DNA from: Cryobacterium sp. PH31-AA6
GTDB lineage: Bacteria > Actinomycetota > Actinomycetes > Actinomycetales > Microbacteriaceae
NCBI RefSeq assembly: GCF_030063195.1
Contig: NZ_JASISS010000001.1
Location: forward strand, 337,286 to 401,285
Reading direction: 5' to 3'
Length of the DNA stretch: 64,000 nt
The notes under the pieces: generated by a model
Told to the model about the DNA's origin: nothing
What the model saw: the letters and a program-made list of their open reading frames with translations, nothing else
Databases searched by the model: none
Position numbers and translations under genes: made by a program
Shown here: piece after piece, positions 26,981 through 33,993 of the stretch
How positions within the stretch are numbered: the first letter of the stretch is position 1
Layout of the letters: each line of letters opens with the position of its first letter

Positions 26981-27010
26981 TAGACAGTAAAGCTATCCGA
27001 TAGCTACACT
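26981..27010 (+). promoter_or_regulatory. Promoter and dyad operator of the MerR gene, probably leaderless
   Basis: TAGACA (26981-26986) and TACACT (27005-27010) are separated by 18 bp, and the spacer holds the dyad AGCTAT-CCG-ATAGCT (26991-27005). The ATG at 27018 lies 8 bp after the -10 box and no ribosome site is visible, so the mRNA is probably leaderless. The dyad in the spacer is the usual place for a MerR operator. Confidence 0.65.
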
Positions 27011-27017
27011 ATCAACC

Positions 27018-27671
27018 ATGAAGATGGCTCAGCTCAGCGCGGTCAGCGACACCCCGATCGCGACGATCAAGTTCTACCAGCGGGAGAACCTGCTGCCGGT
27101 CGGGGAACGCACCGGCCCCAACCAGGCGCGGTACGACTCGACGCATCTGCGACGCATCCGGCTGGTGCGGGGCCTGATCGACGTCGGCGGGCTCAGCGTT
27201 GCCGCGGCCCGCGCGGTGATCGAGGCCATCGACTCCGAACTTCCCCTGTCCGAGACCTTCGGCGTCGCCCAGCGCTCGGTCTCTGACCTGCTCGACCCCG
27301 CCGGGATCGACGCGGGAGCCCTCGCCAGGGTCGATGCGATCATGGCCGGTTGGTGCGTGTCGGCGGACAACCCGGGACGGTTGGCCGCCGCGAGTGTGCT
27401 TGAGACCTTCGACGAGATCGGGCACGTCGACCACCGGGGCTGGTTCGCCGCCTATGCCTCCGCGGCGCTCCTCGTGGCGGAGGCCGACCTCGACGAGGTC
27501 GACGCGTTGCCCGACCGCGAGGCCAAGGCTGAGACGGTCGTGGTGGGCACAGTGCTCGGCGACGCTCTGTTCTCCGGCCTCCGTCGAGCCGCCCAGGAAC
27601 ACGTCTCCGCGCTGCGCTACCCCGCAACACACCCCAACCCCGCACGAGTCACCGAACCGCCCGAGGAGTGA
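27018..27671 (+). CDS. MerR-family transcriptional regulator
   Basis: A 217-residue regulator with an N-terminal MerR winged helix: LSAVSDTPIATIKFYQRENL, then RYDSTHLRRIRLVRGLIDVG. The rest is an alpha-helical effector domain without recognisable cysteine metal ligands, resembling TipA/drug-type or uncharacterised MerR members. A dyad in its own promoter suggests autoregulation. It is followed after 2 bp by a membrane-protein gene whose ribosome site lies in the end of this gene, so the two are cotranscribed and the membrane protein is the likely target. Confidence 0.88.
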   Translation: MKMAQLSAVSDTPIATIKFYQRENLLPVGERTGPNQARYDSTHLRRIRLVRGLIDVGGLSVAAARAVIEAIDSELPLSETFGVAQRSVSDLLDPAGIDAGALARVDAIMAGWCVSADNPGRLAAASVLETFDEIGHVDHRGWFAAYASAALLVAEADLDEVDALPDREAKAETVVVGTVLGDALFSGLRRAAQEHVSALRYPATHPNPARVTEPPEE

Positions 27672-27673
27672 GA

Positions 27674-28684
27674 ATGTCCCGTCAGCCGACCGAAGCATCC
27701 TGGCCGGATCTCCGCGCCGTCAGTTGGCATCTCCCATTGCTGTGGCTTGCCGTGGGCATGGCGGGGGTCACCCTGCTGGCCGTGGTCGGCCTCCTGGTCG
27801 ACCCGCGCACCGTCACGGGAGCACCGCTCTGGGCCAAACCGCTGAAGTTCGCGATCTCGATCCTGATCTATTCGCTCACGCTGTCCTGGCTGCTCGGCCT
27901 GGCGAGGCGTGGTCGGCGCCTGGTCTGGTGGGCCGGAACGATCAGCGCGGTGTTCCTGGTGGTGGAGATGGTCGTGATCGTCGGCGCCGCCGCGGTCGGA
28001 GTGACCAGTCATTTCAACGTGGCGACTCCGTTCCACGCCGCACTCTGGAGCGTGATGGCCATCTCCATCGTGCTGGTCTGGGCGATGGCACTGCTCGTCG
28101 CGGTGTTGCTCATCCGGGCCGATCTGGGTGACCAGGCTCGTTCGCTGGCCATCCGGGCCGGCGCACTGATCGCCGTGGTCGGGATGGGGCTCGCGTTCCT
28201 GATGACGGGACCGACGGCGACCCAGCTCGACAACTTCACCGGCATCGCCGGCGCCCACACCGTCGGCCTGCCCGATGGCGGGCCCGGGCTGCCTCTGCTC
28301 GGTTGGAGCACAGTGGCCGGCGACCTGCGCATTCCCCACTTCGTCGGGATGCACGCTCTGCAGATCATCCCGCTGGCGGCGCTGCTGCTCGAGGTCCTGG
28401 CCCGCCGCATCCCGGCCGTGGCGGGGCCGCGCACCCGGTTCCGGCTGCTCTGGGTCGTGATCGGACTCTACCTCGGAGTGCTGGCGCTTCTGACCGGCCA
28501 GGCGGTCGCCGGGCAGTCCATCGTGCGACCGGACCCGTTCGTCACCGTGATCGCTGCCCTCCTGTTCGGCGGTGCCGTGGTCGCCGCCGCGGCCATCCTC
28601 TGGGGTGCTTCCCGGGACCGGGACCAGGACCGGGACCAGTCCGTGCGGCCCCGGATCGCGGATCGCTCCACCCCGTTCGCTTAA
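27674..28684 (+). CDS. Uncharacterised multi-pass membrane protein
   Basis: A 336-residue protein with about eight hydrophobic segments, e.g. LPLLWLAVGMAGVTLLAVVG, LKFAISILIYSLTLSWLLG and LLWVVIGLYLGVLALLTGQA. It has a polar loop with AGAHTVGLPDGGPGLP and a charged Arg/Asp tail (RDRDQDRDQ). I do not recognise a family with confidence. GAGGAG two bases upstream of GAATG sets the start, and it is cotranscribed with the MerR regulator. Its stop overlaps the stop of the convergent gene by a TTAA palindrome. Confidence 0.8.
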   Translation: MSRQPTEASWPDLRAVSWHLPLLWLAVGMAGVTLLAVVGLLVDPRTVTGAPLWAKPLKFAISILIYSLTLSWLLGLARRGRRLVWWAGTISAVFLVVEMVVIVGAAAVGVTSHFNVATPFHAALWSVMAISIVLVWAMALLVAVLLIRADLGDQARSLAIRAGALIAVVGMGLAFLMTGPTATQLDNFTGIAGAHTVGLPDGGPGLPLLGWSTVAGDLRIPHFVGMHALQIIPLAALLLEVLARRIPAVAGPRTRFRLLWVVIGLYLGVLALLTGQAVAGQSIVRPDPFVTVIAALLFGGAVVAAAAILWGASRDRDQDRDQSVRPRIADRSTPFA

Positions 28685-29580
28685 GCGGCGGTGGCGGTGA
28701 GCCGGGCGATCCGGGCGCGGGCGGCATCCTCGGATGTGGAGGAGCGGCCGAGCAGGAACCGCACCATGCGGAGCACGGCGCCGGTGGCCCAGACGACCGG
28801 GAGCATCGACCGACGCAGGCCCAACAGGTCGCGGTACTCGCGGGGGATCGAGGCCACGGCTCCGGCGAACATGATCCGGTAGAAGGGCATCATCGTCGGT
28901 CGCAGCGGCGGGTTGCGGATGAATCGCACGGCCTCGGCGACACGTTCGTCGCTCTTGAGGGTCCCGGCATCCCGGAATGCGTCGAGTTGCTGCTGCAGCT
29001 CCAGGCGGGACAGGGGAGGGTTGCGCACCCCGACGAGCTCGCCGGCCTTGGCCCATTCACAGACGTAGCCGTCGGCGCCGCCGGGGATCGCGCCGCCCCA
29101 GATGGTGTGTGACTGGAGGAACGCGTCGGTGAAGACGAGGTGTACCCAGGCGAGGAGGTCGGGGTCGCCGGCGGAGTAGGGGCGTTCGATGCCCTGGGAG
29201 TCGCGGTAGGTGCCGGTGACCTTGTCGTGGAACCGGCCGACCCGCGATGACTCGCGCTCGGCCAGGGCCCTGTCCCCGAAGGTGACCGTGACGAGCCACT
29301 GGATGGTGCCCGAGAGCCGCCCGAGGGGATCTTCCTTGTAGCGGGACCAGTCGTGCACGCCCGCCATCGCTCCGGGATGCAGGGTCTGCATGAGCAGGGC
29401 CCGAATGCCGGCGACCATCGTCGCCATGCCACCGTGCACGGCCCAGGCGGCGGAGTCGGGACCGAAGTAGCCTGCGTCATCGCCGAGCTCGATCTTGTCG
29501 ACCCACTGAGGGTGGCCGTCGGCGTTTCCGGAGAGGGTCGCCAGGAGGTGTGATCGCCAGCTGCTTACGAACCTTCCCAT
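28681..29580 (-). CDS. MpaB/DUF2236-family oxygenase-like protein
   Basis: A 299-residue protein of the DUF2236 (MpaB/latex-clearing-type) family. ALLMQTLHPGAMAGVHDWSRY, DPLGRLSGTIQWLVTVTFGD and HDKVTGTYRDSQGIERPYSAGD are characteristic. AWVHLVFTDAFLQSH adds the second His-containing helix. Some members bind haem; the substrate here is unknown. I chose the ATG at 29580 (MGRFVSSWRSHLL); in-frame sequence upstream is Arg/Gly-rich and lies opposite the Phd-like gene region. Confidence 0.82.
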   Translation of the reverse strand: MGRFVSSWRSHLLATLSGNADGHPQWVDKIELGDDAGYFGPDSAAWAVHGGMATMVAGIRALLMQTLHPGAMAGVHDWSRYKEDPLGRLSGTIQWLVTVTFGDRALAERESSRVGRFHDKVTGTYRDSQGIERPYSAGDPDLLAWVHLVFTDAFLQSHTIWGGAIPGGADGYVCEWAKAGELVGVRNPPLSRLELQQQLDAFRDAGTLKSDERVAEAVRFIRNPPLRPTMMPFYRIMFAGAVASIPREYRDLLGLRRSMLPVVWATGAVLRMVRFLLGRSSTSEDAARARIARLTATAA

Positions 29581-29633
29581 GAGAATAAGGCTAACCCGGG
29601 CTTGCTGGGCATCGCCCGCGAACCTGCCCGCAA

Positions 29634-29954
29634 TCAGGTGGGTTCGTGCGCCGTCCGCCGCGCGAGTCCCGGCCGGGTCGCGCGCCCGGGATCGTCGACC
29701 GGCACCAGCCGGGCGACCTGCCTTCCGCGCCGGGTGAGCACGATCTCCTCGCCCGCCTCGACCCGGTCCAGCAGCACGCCCAGGTGCCACTTCGCATCTT
29801 GTGCCGACACGGTCAGGGGCAGGAGCCGGCCGGTGTCGGAGTGCAGCAACGGGTACGGGTCGTAGTCGGGATCCTGGTCGACGCCGTGGCGACCGTCGCG
29901 GGGACCGGGGTCGGGTAGCTCGGGTAGCTGGTCGAGATCGTCCGGGTAGAACAT
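29634..29954 (-). CDS. Phd/YefM-type antitoxin (orphan)
   Basis: A 106-residue protein. The C-terminal part (LTVSAQDAKWHLGVLLDRVE then EIVLTRRGRQVARLVPVDD) is the Phd/YefM antitoxin fold, which binds DNA and normally neutralises a toxin. The first about 50 residues are acidic and unusual for the family. The start is the ATG at 29954 behind GAGAGGAG; upstream in-frame sequence is made of repeated GGATGCCTG-like motifs. No VapC, Doc or RelE toxin lies next to it, so it is either an orphan or a solo regulator. Confidence 0.75.
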   Translation of the reverse strand: MFYPDDLDQLPELPDPGPRDGRHGVDQDPDYDPYPLLHSDTGRLLPLTVSAQDAKWHLGVLLDRVEAGEEIVLTRRGRQVARLVPVDDPGRATRPGLARRTAHEPT

Positions 29955-30195
29955 GGTCGGCTCCTCTCCATTGATGGATGCCTGGGCGCGCATGCCCGAT
30001 CCGGTGACGGACGCCTGAGCACGGATGCCTGGATTCACGCTACTTCGATCGGCATTCCTCCGCTACCCGGAGACCTCGCCCGTCGCCCCGCTCGCCCCCT
30101 CGCGCTCGCTCGGCCGTTGAGGCTCGACCTCGACCGCTCGCCGGAGTAGCGTGAAACCGGATGCGGGCTCACCGCGGCCAGAAGACGGAGTCGTC

Positions 30196-31149
30196 ATGTC
30201 GTCCCTGACAAACTACGGCCAGGCGATCGCCTCGACCACGATCGCGCTCCAGCAGTTGTTGACGTCGCCTCCGGTCGGCCTGCAGGCCACCGCGCGGGCG
30301 CCGGGCGAGGCCCGGACGGGCGTGACCGGGGCGTCGGTGAACCTGTTCCTCTACAGCGACAGCCTGATCAGCTACCGGGAAGCGAGCGCCCAGCACGGGC
30401 CGAGCCGGGTCATCGCCGAGTTGCACTATCTCGTCAACGCCTTCCCCGACGACGAGAGCGACCTGGATTCCGGCAGCCACCGGGCCTTCGGCGCCGCCAG
30501 GGCCGCCATCGAACGCCACCCCGTGCTCACCGTGCCCGTCGGCGCGGCGGACAGCATCCAGGTCTGGCTCACCCCGTCACCCCTGACCACGGAGGTGCTC
30601 ACCGCGCTCTGGCTCGCCAGCCGGGAGCCGTTGCGCCTCTCCTTCGGGGTGATGGCGTCCTTCACCCTCGACGCGGCCGAACGGGTTGCCCTGGTCGGCA
30701 CCGTGCACGACGTCGTGCAACTCGCCGGGGCGGGCGCGATCGCCGTGTTCAGTGGGTCGGATGCGGCGGCGAAGGCGGTCGCGGCGGAATCCGTGGCGCA
30801 CGAGCTCGGCAAGCCGCTCGTGACCGTGCCGCTCGACTCGATCGTCGGTCGCGACATGGGCGAGACCGAGCGCAACCTGAGCGGATTGTTCGACCAGGCC
30901 GAGCATCGGGGGGCGGTCCTGCTCATCGACGAGGCGGAAGCGCTCTTCGGCGTGCGCCCCGAGGTGCTCGACGTCGAAGATCCCTATGCCGAGATCGATG
31001 TCGCCCAGTTGCTCGACCGGCTGGGCACGGCGCCCAGCGTCGTGATCATCGCCCTGCGGGATTCGGCGGGTGACGAACTCGCCGACCGCACCAGAGTCGA
31101 GGTTCGGTTCCCCTCCACCGACGGGGCGGAGTCGGCCGAGGTCGGCTGA
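30196..31149 (+). CDS. Pvc16-N (DUF4255) domain fused to a degenerate AAA ATPase
   Basis: A 317-residue protein in two parts. Residues about 5-140 (LTNYGQAIASTTIALQQLL, VNLFLYSDSLISYREAS and ELHYLVNAFPDDESD) match the DUF4255/Pvc16 tail-terminator domain of extracellular contractile injection systems. Residues about 165-305 match the AAA ATPase (Pvc15-like) found in the same systems: LGKPLVTVPLDSIVGRDMGE, TERNLSGLFDQAEH and LLIDEAEALFG (Asp245, Glu246). The Walker A is broken: GSDAAAKA (187-194) keeps Lys193 but lacks the Gly before it and the Thr/Ser after it. No other injection-system gene is in the window. The start has GGAG upstream. Confidence 0.75.
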   Translation: MSSLTNYGQAIASTTIALQQLLTSPPVGLQATARAPGEARTGVTGASVNLFLYSDSLISYREASAQHGPSRVIAELHYLVNAFPDDESDLDSGSHRAFGAARAAIERHPVLTVPVGAADSIQVWLTPSPLTTEVLTALWLASREPLRLSFGVMASFTLDAAERVALVGTVHDVVQLAGAGAIAVFSGSDAAAKAVAAESVAHELGKPLVTVPLDSIVGRDMGETERNLSGLFDQAEHRGAVLLIDEAEALFGVRPEVLDVEDPYAEIDVAQLLDRLGTAPSVVIIALRDSAGDELADRTRVEVRFPSTDGAESAEVG

Positions 31150-31164
31150 GCCTACGCTGGCTGA

Positions 31165-31455
31165 ATGCCCTCATTCCGCATCGAAATGTCCATCGGGGTG
31201 CTCAGGCCCGGCATCAGGCCGGATTCGGTGCTGCCCGCCGCGGCCGCCGCAGCCGCGGAACTGACCACGGTCGAGGCATCCGACCTCGCCGTCGTCGCGG
31301 GTTCGGCCTGGGCCACGGTGCGGTTCAGTGCCGACGACCCGGCCGACGCGCTCCGGATCGGCCGGGCCGTGCTCGAGGCCACCCAGGCTGTCGCCGAGCC
31401 GCTGTCCTGGCGGGTGACCGAGCGGGTGAAGTCACGCTGGCTTCCCGTGCGCTGA
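31165..31455 (+). CDS. Hypothetical protein
   Basis: A 96-residue protein beginning 15 bp after the Pvc16-AAA gene, so probably cotranscribed. It is Ala-rich (VLPAAAAAAAELT) with a mixed alpha/beta pattern: FRIEMSIGVLRPG at the N-terminus and SWRVTERVKSRWLPVR at the end. I see no known motif, signal or membrane segment. Coding is supported by position and balanced composition only. Confidence 0.6.
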   Translation: MPSFRIEMSIGVLRPGIRPDSVLPAAAAAAAELTTVEASDLAVVAGSAWATVRFSADDPADALRIGRAVLEATQAVAEPLSWRVTERVKSRWLPVR

Positions 31456-31475
31456 AACCGGCTGCCGGGTGCCGG

Positions 31476-32303
31476 TCAACGCACCCGCTCCCGGCGCTGT
31501 TCCGGCCGGGCCGGCGCGATGATCGTGGCCCGGTGCCCGTCGGGGGAGGCCGGGTCGTCGGCGCCGAGCACCTGGCTGCGCTCGGTGCCGTGGTGCCACC
31601 ACAGTGACGCGGTCCAGGCGCTGACCAGCGCGTCGATGAGGTCTTCACGGTGTTTGTAGTCGCGGTCGAGAACCGGCGAGTGGGTGGTGACCAGGGCATC
31701 CGTGACCGGGTGGGAGGACAGGTCGAGCGGCGGCGTCGCGGTGCCCAGGCGCCAGAGCCGCTGGATGAGGTCGTCGCACACGAGCGCCCGGGCCGCGCGG
31801 CGCTGGTCGGGCGGCAGGGACACCCCCATCCGCTTGTACCGCGGCCGCTTGTCGTCGTAGCCGAATTCCTCGGCGCCGACCAGGGTCGTGTACGGGTAGC
31901 ACTCGAAGAAACTGGCCGCGGCCGGGTCGACCGGTGACAGTCCGTCGGTATACGTCCAGCCGGATGCCTCGAGCCGGCGGCGAATCGACACGCCGCCCTG
32001 CCACGGGCGAGCGAGATTGGAGGCGTTCGCGGAGACGTACCAGCGGCCGTACCGGCTGCCGGTCTCGCGCTCGCACAGTCGCATCCCCGTGGCGTTGTTG
32101 ACCACGAGAGGGGCATCGACCGCGAGCACGGCGCCCGGTTGCCACATCGTATCGATCCAGGCCAGCACCGCCGCGGTGCCCCTGGCCCAGCCCGCGTCGA
32201 GCACTCGGCCGTCCTCGTCGATGCAGGCAAGACCGGATTCGTTCGCCGGCCGCGTGGCCGTGCCTTCGGCCCAGGCCAGGTCAACCCCGAGGAATCGTGT
32301 CAT
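31476..32303 (-). CDS. DUF429-family protein (RNase H-like fold)
   Basis: A 275-residue DUF429 protein. It begins FLGVDLAWAEG, a first strand with an acidic residue as in RNase H-like folds, has AVLAVDAPLVVNNATGMRLCE as the second conserved block, SFFECYPYTTLVG, and a C-terminal KHREDLIDALVSAWTA helix. These are the usual family landmarks. Function is unknown; a nuclease-like role is suggested by the fold only. It is convergent with the small hypothetical gene. Confidence 0.82.
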   Translation of the reverse strand: MTRFLGVDLAWAEGTATRPANESGLACIDEDGRVLDAGWARGTAAVLAWIDTMWQPGAVLAVDAPLVVNNATGMRLCERETGSRYGRWYVSANASNLARPWQGGVSIRRRLEASGWTYTDGLSPVDPAAASFFECYPYTTLVGAEEFGYDDKRPRYKRMGVSLPPDQRRAARALVCDDLIQRLWRLGTATPPLDLSSHPVTDALVTTHSPVLDRDYKHREDLIDALVSAWTASLWWHHGTERSQVLGADDPASPDGHRATIIAPARPEQRRERVR

Positions 32304-32408
32304 GCGTCATGAATAGCACGAACGGGTGTCACCCGAAGTGGGCGTTCCGCCCCGTTTCCCCCTCCGGTTGTATCCGCATCGACGTCGGCGGGACCGCCTT
32401 CGGCCGGG

Positions 32409-33158
32409 TCAGATCAGGCCGCGCAGCAGCTCCTCCGAGCTGACCCCCAGGAGGTCGGCCCGTTCGGCCAGACGGGCGTGCTCGTCGACGGAGAGCGTCA
32501 GCGAGATGGTACGGCCGGGTGCGGCATCCGTCCGGTCCGCCGCGGACTCGAAGGAGAACAGCTCGGGATGCGCCGAGCCGGCCGCCGGCTTCGACGCCGG
32601 GGGTGCGGCGGGCGGGGACGCCTGCTTCGCGGGGCGCGAGGGCTTCTCGCGCACCAGAGCGGACGAGGTGTCGGGGGCCGGCACGAGATCGCCGGTGCGC
32701 ACCCAGCCCGGTCCGGCCTTGAACGGGACCTTGCGCGCGAACGCTTCGGAGACGGCGCGGGCGCGCGCGTCCGCGGCCTCATTGAGTGGGTGGTTCGCGT
32801 GCCCCTTGACCCATTCGAACCGGTAGCGGCGGCCGATGAGGGCGGCGTCGATCTCCTGGAGCAGGTCGAGGTTCATCACGGGCTTCCCGTCGGCCTTGCG
32901 CCAGCCCTTGGCCTTCCAGCCCCGCATCCATTTCGTCACCGAGTTGATCACGTACTGGCTGTCGCAGAGCACCAGCAGGTCGTCCTCGAGGTGCGCGGTG
33001 GCGCGGAACAATTCCAGCACCGCCTTGAGCTCGCCCTGGTTGTTGGTGGCGTGTTCCCAGCCGCCGGCCCCCCAACAGAAGTCGTTGACGTACCACGCCC
33101 AGCCGGCCGGGCCGGGGTTGCCGAGGGCCGAACCGTCGGCGGCGGCGATGATGGTCAT
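32409..33158 (-). CDS. rnhA: Ribonuclease HI with C-terminal ribbon-helix-helix-like extension
   Basis: A 249-residue RNase H family protein that degrades RNA in RNA-DNA hybrids. All catalytic residues are present: Asp8 (IAAADGSALGNPG), Glu43 (NNQGELKAV), Asp66 (LCDSQYV), His120 and Asp130 (KGHANHPLNEAADARA). After about residue 150 comes a Pro/Ala/Ser-rich linker. The last about 35 residues (TISLTLSVDEHARLAERADL, then GVSSEELLRGLI) look like a ribbon-helix-helix DNA-binding motif. The start at 33158 has AAAGG 8 nt upstream; the longer frame to 33200 is unsupported. Confidence 0.9.
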   Translation of the reverse strand: MTIIAAADGSALGNPGPAGWAWYVNDFCWGAGGWEHATNNQGELKAVLELFRATAHLEDDLLVLCDSQYVINSVTKWMRGWKAKGWRKADGKPVMNLDLLQEIDAALIGRRYRFEWVKGHANHPLNEAADARARAVSEAFARKVPFKAGPGWVRTGDLVPAPDTSSALVREKPSRPAKQASPPAAPPASKPAAGSAHPELFSFESAADRTDAAPGRTISLTLSVDEHARLAERADLLGVSSEELLRGLI

Positions 33159-33243
33159 TGCTGGCCTTTCGTCTGGTCCCGTGAACCGGGACCCGTCCAT
33201 TTTGTCACCGGCCCGGCCGAGAACCCGCCGCTAGGCTCATTTC

Positions 33244-33732
33244 ATGGCCACTCCCGACTTCATCCTCGACCTCCGCGAGAGCATCGGACATGCCCCGCTC
33301 TGGCTGAGCGGCGTCACCGCGGTCGTCGTGCGGGGTTCGGAGGTGCTCCTCGTGCGTCGCGTCGACACCGGCCACTGGTCGTCCGTCGCCGGAGTCATCG
33401 ACCCCGGCGAGGAACCGGCGGATGCGGCAGCCCGAGAGATCCTCGAGGAGGCCGGCATCGTCGCCGAGGTCGAAACCCTGGTCGGCGTCTTCGCCCGCGA
33501 GCCGCTCCGTTACGCCAATGGTGACCAGGCCCAGTATCTCGACCTCGTCTTCCGCTGCCGCTGGGTGAGCGGAGAGCCCACCCCCGCAGACGGGGAGAAC
33601 ACGGATGCGGCCTGGTGGCCCCTCGACGCGCTCCCGGCGCTGCCGGACACCCACGCCGAGCGGCTGCGGCTGGCGCTCTCCCACCAGGGCCCCGCGGCAT
33701 TCCGCCGGGGTGCGGCCTGGGTCAGCCCCTGA
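33244..33732 (+). CDS. Nudix hydrolase
   Basis: A 162-residue Nudix pyrophosphatase. The full Nudix box runs from Gly50 to Ile72 with Gly50, Glu56, Arg64, Glu65, Glu68, Glu69 and Gly71 in place. LSGVTAVVVRGSEVLLVRRV precedes it. The substrate (nucleoside diphosphate derivative) is unknown. The last 12 codons (AFRRGAAWVSP and stop) are the first copy of a 50-bp tandem repeat that fills the space up to the convergent protease gene. Confidence 0.92.
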   Translation: MATPDFILDLRESIGHAPLWLSGVTAVVVRGSEVLLVRRVDTGHWSSVAGVIDPGEEPADAAAREILEEAGIVAEVETLVGVFAREPLRYANGDQAQYLDLVFRCRWVSGEPTPADGENTDAAWWPLDALPALPDTHAERLRLALSHQGPAAFRRGAAWVSP

Positions 33733-33993
33733 TGCAGTCCTCGGGGGCATTCCGCCGGGGTGCGGCCTGGGTCAGCCCCTGATGCAGTCCTCGGGGGCAT
33801 TCCGCCGGGGCGCGGCCTGGGTCAGCCCCTGATGCAGTCCCCGGGGGCATTCCGCCGGGGTGCGGCCTGGGTCAGCCCCTGATGCGGTCCTCGGGGGCAT
33901 TCCGCCGGGGCGCGGCCTGGGTCAGCCCCTGATGCAGTCCCCGGGGGCATTCCGCCGGGGTGCGGCCTGGGTCAGCCCCTGATGCAGTCCCCG
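33697..33993. repeat. Six tandem copies of a 50-bp unit at a convergent gene junction
   Basis: Units start at 33697, 33747, 33797, 33847, 33897 and 33947, with only one or two substitutions each; the last is slightly incomplete. Every unit contains TCAGCCCCTGA, which supplies the Nudix stop (TGA, 33730-33732) in copy 1 and the protease stop (TCA, 33972-33974, read on the minus strand) in copy 6. There are no spacers, so it is not a CRISPR array. Confidence 0.97.

Noticed and set aside
29581..30195. Toxin gene paired with the Phd-like antitoxin
   Set aside because: Neither flank contains a frame with VapC, RelE or Doc motifs; sequences are Arg/Pro-rich shadows.
30196..31149. Functional AAA ATPase
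   Set aside because: The Walker A lacks the essential Gly and Thr/Ser around Lys193, so ATP hydrolysis is unlikely.
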